Shown in pieces: positions 35,072 to 46,196 of a stretch of DNA of 52,547 bases (its first letter is position 1; each line of letters opens with the position of its first letter). Origin of the DNA: [Mycobacterium] manitobense. Its GTDB lineage: Bacteria; Actinomycetota; Actinomycetes; Mycobacteriales; Mycobacteriaceae. A program made the translations under genes and the position numbers. The stretch spans positions 1 to 52,547 of the forward strand of contig NZ_JACKSJ010000009.1 of the NCBI RefSeq assembly GCF_025821665.1. The letters run 5' to 3'. Under the pieces are notes generated by a model that did not search any database, was not told the DNA's origin, and saw only the letters and a list, made by a program, of their open reading frames with translations.

Positions 35072-35974
35072 TCAGCCGACCCAGGCGTCCGTGAGCAGCG
35101 CGCGCCCGGCGTTTCCGCGCTGCAGCAGGGTCGTCAATTGAGTGCGGTCGCCCGCCGCCGCAGTGAGATCGGCCGCGACCTCGCAGAGCACCTTGGCGAC
35201 ATCGGTGGCATTGAGCGAGAGAATGTCGGTCCACAACTGCGCATCGCCGGCGGCGACCCGGGTGGTCTCCAGGACGCCCGCGCCGCACAGCCGCAACACC
35301 GAATCATCGGCGTCGTCGAGGCTGGCAGCGAGTGCAGCGGCGACCAGGTGGGGCACGTGCAACGACTTCGCGACCGCGCGGTCGTGATCGGCGGGCGTCA
35401 TCATCACCGGTTCGGCGCCGGTCAGCTCGACGAGTTCCACCACGGCACTGATCGCATCCGGATCGGTCGCGGACAGCGGGGTCAGCACCCATGTGCGGTC
35501 GAGGAACAGCGTCGGCGAGGCCGCCATCGGACCTGCCCGCTCACTACCCGCGATCGGATGGCCTCCGACGTAGCGGGAGAGATCGCAACCGTAGGCCTCC
35601 GCGGCGGCCAACGGCGCGCCCTTGACGCCGCCGACGTCGGTGAACACCGACGCCAGACCGGCATTCTGGGATTCGGCCAGCACCGAGGCGATTTCACCGG
35701 GAGGCACGGCGAGGACCGCCACGTCGACGGGTCCCGGCGGATCCTCGATCGTTCCCGCGCCCCTGGCAGCGGCGACGGCCGCGGCCGCGGGGTCCCTGTC
35801 GCGCAGATAGACCTGCAAGCCGCGTGCCCGAAGAGACAGCGCAATAGATGTGCCGATCATCCCGGTGCCGATGACCGCGACGCTTTCCAGGAAGGCGGTC
35901 TCGGCGCCGACGGCGGTGGCACCACCGCATGTGGTACATCCGCGGTGCCCGTCGATGGTCTGGGGTTGTGTCAT
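35072..35974 (-). CDS. tyrA: prephenate dehydrogenase
   Basis: TyrA oxidises prephenate to 4-hydroxyphenylpyruvate in tyrosine biosynthesis with NAD(P). The 300-residue protein has an N-terminal Rossmann fold (VAVIGTGMIGTSIAL), FTDVGGVKG, the substrate-site signature GGHPIAGSERAG, and a helical C-terminal domain with PADHDRAVAKSLHVPHL. ATG 35974 is preceded by AAAGGAA. There is an unusual N-terminal extension of about 25 residues with CTTCGG (a CxxC pair). No ACT domain is seen at the C-terminus, so feedback control may differ from enzymes that carry one. It converges with the XRE gene. Confidence 0.92.
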   Translation of the reverse strand: MTQPQTIDGHRGCTTCGGATAVGAETAFLESVAVIGTGMIGTSIALSLRARGLQVYLRDRDPAAAAVAAARGAGTIEDPPGPVDVAVLAVPPGEIASVLAESQNAGLASVFTDVGGVKGAPLAAAEAYGCDLSRYVGGHPIAGSERAGPMAASPTLFLDRTWVLTPLSATDPDAISAVVELVELTGAEPVMMTPADHDRAVAKSLHVPHLVAAALAASLDDADDSVLRLCGAGVLETTRVAAGDAQLWTDILSLNATDVAKVLCEVAADLTAAAGDRTQLTTLLQRGNAGRALLTDAWVG

Positions 35975-36434
35975 GATCTGTTCCTTTGGCTCGCGGGCGC
36001 TCAACCGTCGAATCGGATCGGCATGTCTTCAGTATCTGAGTCGGATCAATTACCGAGCAGGTAATGGACTGGCGCCGGATCGACGAGAAAGCCGCAGGCT
36101 CGCCTCTCACGACGAGCGGCCGGATGGCTGCGGGGCGTACAGCACAACTGTGTAGTCAAGTTCTGGGCCACAACAGGTTCCGAGTCGGGTGCAACATTCA
36201 TCGCCGCACTGTCCGCCGTCAGCAACGCCCCGATCTGACGGCCGCGACAATTGGATTCGGTCCGTGCTGGACGGAACTCTGCCGCATTAACCGCATCATG
36301 CGACGGCAACACCACATAGGATGGTCCGGTTGTGTCCGGCGGTGGTTGTTCGGTGGCCAGGTGGCCCGGGTTCGAGTCAGTGGATTTCGCTACGGTCGCG
36401 CAGTTCGGCGCCTATGCGGTGGAGCGGGTTGGGT
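35975..36434. other. intergenic region between tyrA and the LuxR-type regulator, with inverted repeat at 36049-36065
   Basis: About 460 bp separate the divergent tyrA and the large regulator gene. No supported ORF is seen; short frames in it have no ribosome site or family signs. The clearest element is ATTACC-GAGCA-GGTAAT (36049-36065), an inverted repeat with 6-bp arms about 75 bp upstream of the tyrA ATG. It could be an operator for tyrA. It does not match the ESX operator. Confidence 0.45.
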
Positions 36435-39400
36435 GTGAGCTTGCTGCCGACGGGGATAGTGACGCTGCTGATGGCGGACGTCGAAAACGCAGCACAACTC
36501 TGGGAGAACCGGCCCGATGACATGGCCACTGCCAACGCCACGCTCAACGAAGTCGTGTCGCGGGCGGTCGCCGCGCACGGGGGCGTTCGCCCGCCCCAGC
36601 AGGGTGCCGACGACGGGTTCGCGGCCGCGTTCGCACGCCCCAGCGACGCCGTGGCATGCGCGCTGGATCTGCAGCGTGCGCCGCTGACGCCGATCCGGCT
36701 GCGGATCGGAGTGCACACCGGCGAGGTGCGTCTGCGTGACGGGGCCACCTACGTCGGTCCGACGATCAATCGTGCGGCACGGTTGCGCGATCTCGCGCAC
36801 GGCGGTCAGACCGTACTGTCCGGCGCCACCGAGCCGTTGGTCGTCGACTCTTTACCGGCCGGCGCATCGTTGATCGACCTGGGCAGTCACCTCCTCGCGG
36901 GCCTGCCACGGCCCGAACGGGTGGTTCAGCTGTGTCATCCGCAACTGCCCAGCGGGTTCGCAGCCCTCAAGTCCGCACCGACTCGTCTGCCGCACAACAT
37001 CCGACGGCATCTGACACGCTTCGTGGGTCGCGGTCAACAGATGCGCGAGATGCGTCAGCTACTGGCCGAGAACCGCCTGCTCACGCTGACCGGCGCGGGC
37101 GGTGTGGGCAAGACACGCTTGGCGATTCAGGTCGCGACCACGCTGAGTAACGACTTCTCCGACGGCGTCTGGTACGTCGATCTCGCGCCGATCACCACCT
37201 CTGAAGTGGTGCCGGTCGCACTGGCGCGTGCCCTGGGGCTGCAGGATCAGACCGGCAGCTCCACCATGGACACGGTGCTGCGATTCGCGGAGGGCCGGCA
37301 CCTGTTGGTCGTGCTCGACAACTGCGAGCATCTGCTCGACGCGAGCGCAGCCGTGGCTGAGGCTCTGCTCGGCGCATCCCCGACTGCAAAAGTGTTGACG
37401 ACCAGCCGCGAACCGATCGGCGCGCGTGGCGAGGTCATCTGGCGGGTGCCTTCGCTGTCGCTGGCTGACGAGGCGATCGAACTCTTCGATGACCGCGCAC
37501 GCCACGTGCAGCCCGATTTCGCCGCGGATGCCCGGGATTCCGCTGTCATCGCCGAGATCTGCCGCCGTCTCGACGGCATGCCGCTGGCGATCGAGCTGGC
37601 CGCGGCGCGGGTCCGCGTGCTGTCGCTGACCGAGATCCTCGAGGGCCTGCACGACCGCTTCCGGTTGCTGACCGGCGGCGCGCGCACCGCGACGCCCCGC
37701 CAGCAGACGCTGCGCGCATCCGTCGAATGGTCGCACGATTTGCTGGTTGCATCCGAGCGGACGCTGTTCCGCCGGCTCGCAGTGTTCATGGGCGGATTCG
37801 ACCGCGACGCAGCACAAGCGGTCTGCGCCGGTGGCGATGTCGAGCGCTTACACGTGCTCGACCAGCTGACCCTGCTGGTGGACAAGTCCCTCGTAGTGGC
37901 CGAGAACGGCGACGGCCGGACCCGATACCGACTGCTCGAGACCATGCGGCAGTACGCGCTTCAGAAGCTGGGCGAGTCGGGTGAGGCGGACCAGCTACGG
38001 AGCCGCCATCGGGACCACTACACGTCGACGGTGATCGAGCTGGACAACCCGGGAACGCAGGCACAGGATGCGCGGCTCGACTGGATCGAAGCCGAAATCG
38101 ACAATCTGCGGGCCGCTTTCGCGTGGAGCCGCCAGTGTGCCGACCTCGGAACGGCCTTGCGGCTGGTGTCGGCGCTCCAGCCGTACTGGCTCATGCGTGG
38201 GCTGATGGTCGAGGGGCGCAGCTGGTTTCACGTAATCCTGCACAACGAGAAGGGCGATGATCTCGACCTCGCCCCCGAGGTGCACGCGCGCGCGCTGGCC
38301 GATAAGGCCGTCCTGGACAGCGGATGGGTTACCGCTGACAGCTTGCCGCAGGCCGAACAGGCGTTGCGAATCGCACGGGACCTCGACGACCCGGTCCTCG
38401 TGGGTCACGTGCTCACGGCCTGCGCCGCCACGTCCGCCGTTCACGGACACGCAGCACGTCCGTACTTCACCGAGGCGATCGGGCTCGCCCGTTCGCTGGG
38501 CGACCGGTGGCGTCTGAGCCAGCTGCTGGGCTGGCAAACCTACTCCGCGTTCGTCGCCGGCGATCCGGTCGCGGCACGGGTGGCCGGAGAGGAGGGGTAC
38601 GACCTCGCGCGCGCGATCGGCAACGATTTCGTCATGCGACAGTGCCGCATCTGGGGTGTCGGTGTGTCCCAGATGGTCGAAGGCAACCTCCCCGCCGCAG
38701 AAGCCGAACTGCGCGAGCTGACGGCCGACGCCGAAGCGGCTGCGGACGCGGTCAACGTTTATGTCGGACACATCAATCTGGCGTTCCTGCAGTCCTACCG
38801 CGGCCGGCCGGAGGCCGCGCGGAACGAGGCTGAAGCTGCCATCGACACGGCCGTTCGATCTGGCGGCGGGTTCTACATCGGGCTCGGCCACATGGCGATG
38901 GTGGGAGCAGAACTGGCCGCCGGGGATGTCGCGGCCGCCGAGGCCGCGGTCGACGCGGCCCAGCGTCACATTCCCGCCGAGCCGCGCTTCCCGGCGGCGA
39001 TGCTCTGGCGATTCGCCGCGCTCGCCTTGGCGGTCGGCGACCTCGGCGCCGCACAGACGTGGGCGGATCAAGACGTCGCGGCAACGCTCGGCGGGTGGCA
39101 CCGTGCACTGGCGCTGACGACGCGCGCTCGGGTCGCCCTTGCGCAGGACGGGGTCGAGCAGGCCGAACGAGATGCCCGCGACGCGCTGACCTGTGCCGCC
39201 GACGTGGGCGCCATTATGGTCATCCCAGACATCCTCGAGATCCTCGCCGGCCTCGCTGCCGAGGCCGACAGTCATCAGATGGCCGTCAGGCTGTTCGCTG
39301 CGGCGGCAGGCATCCGGAGTGATCTCGGCGTGGTCCGGTTCAGGGTTCACGACGCCGACCACGGAGCAGGGGTGCTGAGCGCACGAAACGCACTGAGCCT

Positions 39401-39695
39401 CGACGAATTCGAGCGCGTCTGGGCGCAGGGTGCTGACATGTCCGTCAATGAGGCGGTCGCCTACGCCCAGCGGGGCCGAGGTGAGCGCAAGCGGCCCACC
39501 AGCGGTTGGGATTCACTGACGCCGACCGAGCGTGAGGTCGTCACCCTGGCCAGTGAAGGATTGTCGACCAAAGAGATCGCAACGCGGCTCTTCGTCTCGC
39601 CACGTACCGTACAGACCCATCTGACCCATGTGTACGCCAAGTTGGGGTTGACCTCGCGAGTACAACTCGTCCAAGAGGCCGCGCGACACACCTGA
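36435..39695 (+). CDS. large LuxR regulator with cyclase-homology, NB-ARC and TPR domains
   Basis: A 1086-residue regulator of the Rv0386/Rv1358/Rv2488c type. It has a class III cyclase homology domain (about residues 8-160, LLMADVE, GADDGF, GPTINRAARL), with the two metal Asp and the Asn/Arg pair apparently present. An NB-ARC NTPase follows (Walker A TGAGGVGKTRLA, Walker B LLVVLDNCEHLL, GMPLAIELAAAR), then a TPR-like helical region and a C-terminal LuxR HTH (LTPTEREVVTLASEGLSTKEIATRLFV). GTG 36435 is chosen because MSLLPTGIVTLLMADVE is the usual N-terminus. It is probably a signal-integrating transcription factor; targets and signal are unknown. A truncated paralogue follows. Confidence 0.9.
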   Translation: MSLLPTGIVTLLMADVENAAQLWENRPDDMATANATLNEVVSRAVAAHGGVRPPQQGADDGFAAAFARPSDAVACALDLQRAPLTPIRLRIGVHTGEVRLRDGATYVGPTINRAARLRDLAHGGQTVLSGATEPLVVDSLPAGASLIDLGSHLLAGLPRPERVVQLCHPQLPSGFAALKSAPTRLPHNIRRHLTRFVGRGQQMREMRQLLAENRLLTLTGAGGVGKTRLAIQVATTLSNDFSDGVWYVDLAPITTSEVVPVALARALGLQDQTGSSTMDTVLRFAEGRHLLVVLDNCEHLLDASAAVAEALLGASPTAKVLTTSREPIGARGEVIWRVPSLSLADEAIELFDDRARHVQPDFAADARDSAVIAEICRRLDGMPLAIELAAARVRVLSLTEILEGLHDRFRLLTGGARTATPRQQTLRASVEWSHDLLVASERTLFRRLAVFMGGFDRDAAQAVCAGGDVERLHVLDQLTLLVDKSLVVAENGDGRTRYRLLETMRQYALQKLGESGEADQLRSRHRDHYTSTVIELDNPGTQAQDARLDWIEAEIDNLRAAFAWSRQCADLGTALRLVSALQPYWLMRGLMVEGRSWFHVILHNEKGDDLDLAPEVHARALADKAVLDSGWVTADSLPQAEQALRIARDLDDPVLVGHVLTACAATSAVHGHAARPYFTEAIGLARSLGDRWRLSQLLGWQTYSAFVAGDPVAARVAGEEGYDLARAIGNDFVMRQCRIWGVGVSQMVEGNLPAAEAELRELTADAEAAADAVNVYVGHINLAFLQSYRGRPEAARNEAEAAIDTAVRSGGGFYIGLGHMAMVGAELAAGDVAAAEAAVDAAQRHIPAEPRFPAAMLWRFAALALAVGDLGAAQTWADQDVAATLGGWHRALALTTRARVALAQDGVEQAERDARDALTCAADVGAIMVIPDILEILAGLAAEADSHQMAVRLFAAAAGIRSDLGVVRFRVHDADHGAGVLSARNALSLDEFERVWAQGADMSVNEAVAYAQRGRGERKRPTSGWDSLTPTEREVVTLASEGLSTKEIATRLFVSPRTVQTHLTHVYAKLGLTSRVQLVQEAARHT

Positions 39696-39698
39696 CAG

Positions 39699-39720
39699 CC
39701 GGCGGCGCCACTACCGCCGG
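39699..39720 (+). terminator. possible hairpin terminator after the LuxR-type regulator
   Basis: CCGGCGG (39699-39705) and CCGCCGG (39714-39720) form a 7-bp GC-only stem with an 8-nt loop, starting 3 bp after the stop codon. There is no T-run, which is common for mycobacterial stem-only terminators. Weak evidence. Confidence 0.4.
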
Positions 39721-39742
39721 AACAAGTACGCGGTTGGCTTTG

Positions 39743-39754
39743 CGCGTATACGCG
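39743..39754. promoter_or_regulatory. 12-bp perfect palindrome upstream of the truncated NB-ARC gene
   Basis: CGCGTATACGCG is a perfect palindrome 44 bp before the ATG at 39799, in the gap between the two NB-ARC genes. It may be a regulator site, or simply chance in GC-rich DNA with a central TATA. Confidence 0.25.
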
Positions 39755-39798
39755 ATATCGCCGATGTTCGCCGCCGGAGTTCGGCCGATGCTGATGTC

Positions 39799-41112
39799 AT
39801 GGGCGATTGCGCGGACCGGCGTTGCAGTCCGGTCGTCGCTGCCCACCACCTGCCGGACACATCGACGAGCTTCGTCGGGCGGCGCGCGGACACCATGCAG
39901 GTGTGCCGACTGGTCACCGAGAATCGGTTGGTCGCCTTGACCGGGGCCGCCGGTGTCGGCAAATCGCGGATGGCCATCGAGGTGACTGTTCGAGCCGCCG
40001 AGGCCTTCGTGGACGGGGTGTTCTACGTCGACCTGTCGCTTGTGACGAATCCCCTTGGCGTGGCAGTCGCGACCGCACGAAGGCTCGGCCTCGTCGATCA
40101 GCACAGTGGCCGTGCGACCGACGCTCTGCTGACGTTCATCGGCGAGCGCAGGGTCCTCTTGCTGCTCGACAACTGTGAGCACCTCTACGACGCATGCGAA
40201 GAAATGATCGTCGAGCTTCTCGGCGGCTGCCCGCGGCTGGCGATCATGTCGACAAGCCGGGAGCCCTCGGGCGTACCGGGCGCGGTCACCTGGTGCGTGC
40301 TCCCCCTGGGTATCGGCGACGATGCCATCGAGTTGTTCACCGACCGGGCGCGTCAAGCGCGGCGCGACTTCCGTGTGGTCGACGACAACGCTGTGCTGGT
40401 GGGCAGAGTGTGTCGGCGGCTCGCCGGTATGCCGCTGTCCATCGAATTGGCGGCGGCGCGGATGGGCAGCATGGATCTGCAGCAGATCGAGGAGAGTCTG
40501 CAGGCTCGGTTCCGGATGCTCACCGGAGGCCCGGATCTCGCGCTGTCCCGCCAGCAGACGGTGTACGCATCGCTCGATTGGGCGCATACGCTGCTGACCG
40601 AGCCGGAGCGGGTGCTGTTCCGGCGGCTTGCGGTCTTCGTGGGTGGATTCGACACGGATGCCGCCCTGTCGGTCAACGGGGACGGCGATCCGGAGGGCTC
40701 CGAGCTTCGCGAGATGATCGAAGTATTGGTCGGCGCCTTCCTCCTGGCGGTCGAAGATGCCGAAGGTGCTGTCCGATATCGGCTGTCGGAAACCATCCGC
40801 CAGTACGCGCTGGAGAAACTGGGTGCATCCGGCGAAGCCGACGAGGTACGTCGCCGGCACCGCGACTATTTCACCATCGCGGCGGAATGCGTCGAAGCGA
40901 CGGAGCCGAGCGACTACGGGCGGCTGGCGAGATGGTCCGAGGCCGAATCCGACAATCTTCGTGCCGCCTACGCATGGAGTCGTGAGCAGGGCGATGTCGA
41001 AGCGGCATCACGGCTCGTCTCGTCGCTTCGCCGGTTCGTGCAGCCGGCACGTGTGCAAGGCGATGCCGCGCAGGTCCGAACAATCGACACCGCAGAGAAA
41101 GTCGATCAGTGA
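39799..41112 (+). CDS. truncated NB-ARC regulator paralogue (no cyclase, TPR or HTH)
   Basis: The 437-residue protein matches the NB-ARC part of the preceding regulator: TSFVGRRADTMQVCRLV, Walker A TGAAGVGKSRMA, LLLLDNCEHLY, GMPLSIELAAARM, SRQQTVYASLDWAHTLL and YRLSETIRQYALEKLGASGEADE. It stops soon after SEAESDNLRAAYAWSR, so the TPR-like region and the LuxR HTH are missing, and there is no cyclase-homology domain before it. It may be a decayed duplicate or a shortened NTPase that pairs with the full-length protein. The frame is intact with normal codon use, and the end is coupled to the next small ORF, which argues against recent decay. Confidence 0.75.
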   Translation: MGDCADRRCSPVVAAHHLPDTSTSFVGRRADTMQVCRLVTENRLVALTGAAGVGKSRMAIEVTVRAAEAFVDGVFYVDLSLVTNPLGVAVATARRLGLVDQHSGRATDALLTFIGERRVLLLLDNCEHLYDACEEMIVELLGGCPRLAIMSTSREPSGVPGAVTWCVLPLGIGDDAIELFTDRARQARRDFRVVDDNAVLVGRVCRRLAGMPLSIELAAARMGSMDLQQIEESLQARFRMLTGGPDLALSRQQTVYASLDWAHTLLTEPERVLFRRLAVFVGGFDTDAALSVNGDGDPEGSELREMIEVLVGAFLLAVEDAEGAVRYRLSETIRQYALEKLGASGEADEVRRRHRDYFTIAAECVEATEPSDYGRLARWSEAESDNLRAAYAWSREQGDVEAASRLVSSLRRFVQPARVQGDAAQVRTIDTAEKVDQ

Positions 41113-41309
41113 CAACACTCTGCGACCGCTGCGGCGGCTTCTACCAGAACGGCGTGTGGCCGCCGAAGGCCCTGTGTCCCTTCTGCGATGCCGGCTGCTC
41201 GCTTCCGGTCCGCATCACCGACCCACAGTCCGCCCGACGCGGAGCTGGTGTCGCCGCTCCGCGGCGCGAGGCACATCCGTCCACGAGCCGAACAGCAGAG
41301 AGTGTCTGA
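41109..41309 (+). CDS. small zinc-ribbon protein candidate
   Basis: This 66-residue ORF starts at GTG 41109, overlapping the preceding stop by 4 bp (GTGA), and ends 10 bp before the XRE gene. It has two CxxC knuckles, Cys5/Cys8 (CDRC) and Cys23/Cys26 (CPFC), plus Cys30, a spacing expected of a small zinc ribbon. The rest is Arg/Ala-rich. Placement in a tight operon-like order between two regulator genes supports expression. No family name can be given, and chance ORFs of this size occur in GC-rich DNA. Confidence 0.5.
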   Translation: MTTLCDRCGGFYQNGVWPPKALCPFCDAGCSLPVRITDPQSARRGAGVAAPRREAHPSTSRTAESV

Positions 41310-41319
41310 GGTGCCAACC

Positions 41320-42228
41320 ATGTCAGTGGCTCCATCCCCGAGGGATCCGTCGATGGTCGTTCCGTGCAAGATCCAGTCGACCAATACTCAAGGTGGAGTG
41401 GGTGATCACCTGCGCCGCTGGCGCGCTCGTCGCGGTTGGAGCCAACTGCGCGTCGCGGCGGACTGCGTGGTGTCGACCCGCCACCTCAGCTTCGTCGAGA
41501 CCGGACGCGCGCGCCCGAGCAGAGAGCTGATCATCCACCTCGCCCGGTCGCTGGGAGCCTCCAATCAAGAGCTCAACGTGTGCCTGCTCGCCGGGGGGTA
41601 CGCGCCCCGGCACGTGGTCGACCTCGACGGTGCACCAGCGGGGTCGAACGCCACTCTGGTCGAGATGATCGGACACCACGATCCGTACCCGGCTCTGGTG
41701 TTCAACGCAGACTGGACGATATTGCGAATGAATGCCAGCGGCCAATGGCTGTGCTCGGTGGTGATGCCCGATCTATGGGCCAGCGTGCCCGATCCCGACG
41801 CCGAGATCGACATGATCGCGGCCTTGACTCACGCGGGCGGGCTCCTGTCACACATGCGCGATGCCGCGGCCGTCGGGTCGGTGTTGCTGCATCAGTTGCG
41901 GATGGAGCAGCTGACCAACCCGGGCCTGCGGACGCGCGTCGATCAGTTCGAGGTCTCGCTGCGCGACCGTTTCGGCGGATTGCGTGAGCCGCACGAGCGG
42001 GAGCGCCGTGATCCGTCGCTACACCTGCGGTTCGACACCGACTACGGCAGGTTGTCGTTCTTCACACTGCAGAGCGTGGTCGGCATCCCGCAGCAGATCA
42101 CCGTGGCGACGCCGCGGGTGGAATTGTGGTTCCCGGCCGATGCTCCGACTCGTGCTCTGTTGGACAGCCGGGCGAGCGCGCTGGCCGACCGTGACTGGCA
42201 CACGTCACTACCGGCCGAGGCGTCTTGA
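41320..42228 (+). CDS. XRE family regulator with MmyB-like ligand domain (copy B)
   Basis: A 302-residue paralogue of the XRE regulator at 34212-35030. The HTH segment is nearly identical (GDHLRRWRARRGWSQLRVA ... STRHLSFVETGRARPSRE), and the sensor domain shares GGYAPRHVV, HHDPYPALVFNADWTI, QLRMEQLTNPGLRTRVD and QSVVGIPQQITVATPRVELWFPAD. It has an extra 20 or so residues at each end. ATG 41320 is taken as the start; ATG 41353 is also possible. It follows the zinc-ribbon ORF closely. The strong match suggests duplication, so the two may bind the same or overlapping sites. Confidence 0.87.
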   Translation: MSVAPSPRDPSMVVPCKIQSTNTQGGVGDHLRRWRARRGWSQLRVAADCVVSTRHLSFVETGRARPSRELIIHLARSLGASNQELNVCLLAGGYAPRHVVDLDGAPAGSNATLVEMIGHHDPYPALVFNADWTILRMNASGQWLCSVVMPDLWASVPDPDAEIDMIAALTHAGGLLSHMRDAAAVGSVLLHQLRMEQLTNPGLRTRVDQFEVSLRDRFGGLREPHERERRDPSLHLRFDTDYGRLSFFTLQSVVGIPQQITVATPRVELWFPADAPTRALLDSRASALADRDWHTSLPAEAS

Positions 42229-42384
42229 TCGGCCTCCGCCCAGGAGGGCCGGCATCACCCGACCGTAGATCGGCTGTTCAGAGGTCAGCGTTGAAATCGA
42301 CTCAAGCGATCCAATCCCCCCAGGCGGTCATGACAACCAGGATTCGCAGGGCGAGGAGTCCGCGCGCAGCCGTAGCCTGAGCTG

Positions 42385-43305
42385 GTGATGCCGGCGCTGC
42401 GATCCCCCGAGGAGCGACAGGGCGTCCGGTGGCGCGAACGCAGCAGACTTGTTCGTGCGGTGCGTCTTTGGCGCACCCGCAACCCGCGGACCTTCCGGGA
42501 GAAGGTGCGCTACAAGATGCTGCGCGACCACCGCGCGCTCGTGGTCACCTTCGCGGACAAGGCGGCGGTTCGCGATCACGTCGCGTCGATCGTGGGGGAG
42601 CGGTACCTTCCGCGGGTGTACGCGATCGTCGACGACCCGGCCGCGTTACGGGACCTCGATCTGCCCGACGCGTACGTGGTCAAGCCGACGCACGGTAGCG
42701 GCGCCGCCGTCGTCGTCTCGAAGAGCGCTCCGGCCGAGGCGCGTCTGCCGACCGAGCCGGGGAGTTGGGTGTACCGCCACGTCAGGCCCGAGGCCGCGGC
42801 TCGGGAACACATCATCCGGATCGCGAAGGGCTGGGTGGCACAGCTCTACGGTCAGGGTCCGAACCGCGAATGGGTGTACGGGCGGATCACCCCGCGGATC
42901 ATCGTCGAGGAGATGCTCGCAGGTGCCGACGGCGCCATCCCGGACGACTACAAGTTCTTCGTCTTCCACGGCCGCTGCGCCTTCGTCCAGGTCGACGGCG
43001 GACGGTTCGGCTCGCGGACGATGGACTTCTTCCGACCTGACTGGCAGCACCTACCGTTGCGCGGCGGACCGCCGTGGGCACATCCCGAGCCCGTTGCGCC
43101 CGACTGCCTGGCGGAGATGATCGATCTGTCCGAAAGGCTGGGCGCCGGTACCGACTTCGTCCGTGTCGATGTGTACGACGTCGACGGGCGGATCGTCTTC
43201 GGTGAGCTCACCAGCTTCCCCGCGGGAGGTGACAGCCCGTTCGACCCCGAATCGTTCGACCTGGAGTTCGGCCGTCCCTGGACTGTCCCCCGGCGCTACC
43301 GGTAG
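42385..43305 (+). CDS. TupA-like ATP-grasp protein
   Basis: The 306-residue protein has the order seen in TupA-like ATP-grasp proteins: RNPRTFREKVRYKMLRDHR, FADKAAVRDHVASIVGERYLP, then DAYVVKPTHGSGAAVVV (the ATP-grasp nucleotide loop). RIIVEEMLAG, IPDDYKFFVFHGRCAFVQVD and VDVYDVDGRIVFGELTSFPAGG follow, carrying the metal-binding acidic residues. TupA acts in teichuronopeptide synthesis in Bacillus; related proteins are found in polysaccharide clusters. The acceptor here is unknown, and no glycosyltransferase neighbour is seen. Confidence 0.8.
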   Translation: MMPALRSPEERQGVRWRERSRLVRAVRLWRTRNPRTFREKVRYKMLRDHRALVVTFADKAAVRDHVASIVGERYLPRVYAIVDDPAALRDLDLPDAYVVKPTHGSGAAVVVSKSAPAEARLPTEPGSWVYRHVRPEAAAREHIIRIAKGWVAQLYGQGPNREWVYGRITPRIIVEEMLAGADGAIPDDYKFFVFHGRCAFVQVDGGRFGSRTMDFFRPDWQHLPLRGGPPWAHPEPVAPDCLAEMIDLSERLGAGTDFVRVDVYDVDGRIVFGELTSFPAGGDSPFDPESFDLEFGRPWTVPRRYR

Positions 43306-43319
43306 GACAGACTGTCGAC

Positions 43320-43589
43320 ATGGGCATGTTCTCCTCATCTGACGGCGGCGACGAACTGCGGGACCGCGTGGCACAACTGGAACATCGCGTCGCGTTGCTG
43401 GAGCGGGCGGTGCGCGGCTACGGCATTCCGATCCCCGTCGCGTACGAAGGGGCGCCGTCGGAGGCGCAGGTCAGCCCGAAGGTGCGCCAGCTCGTGATGG
43501 ACGGCAAGAAGCTCGAAGCGATCAAAGCCCTCGTCGAGGAGACCGGGATGGGACTCAAGGACGCCAAGGACATCGTCGACCGGCTGTAG
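43320..43589 (+). CDS. ribosomal protein L7/L12 C-terminal-domain-like protein
   Basis: An 89-residue protein with an N-terminal coiled-coil helix (DELRDRVAQLEHRVALLERAVRGYG) and a C-terminal part ending KLEAIKALVEETGMGLKDAKDIVDRL. That end closely resembles the last helix-turn-helix of L7/L12 (K.IK.VRE.TGLGLKEAKD.V). It lacks the L7/L12 N-terminal dimer domain and the flexible hinge, so it is not the ribosomal stalk protein itself. Such proteins are common in actinobacteria and have no defined role. It converges with glgP, 4 bp away. Confidence 0.8.
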   Translation: MGMFSSSDGGDELRDRVAQLEHRVALLERAVRGYGIPIPVAYEGAPSEAQVSPKVRQLVMDGKKLEAIKALVEETGMGLKDAKDIVDRL

Positions 43590-43593
43590 CGCT

Positions 43594-46086
<2,493 letters not shown>

Positions 46087-46196
46087 CGCGCTCCTGTGCA
46101 GGCTTCGTCGTGGCTGGCGGGTTGCCGCATTGTGGCAGTCGCGCGTGGACGACCGACGCCGTGGACGTTAACGCCCGATGGCGTCGGCGCGCGGGG

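Noticed and set aside
36321..36434. longer N-terminus for the LuxR-type regulator
   Set aside because: The extra 38 residues have no family resemblance. The usual N-terminus begins at GTG 36435.
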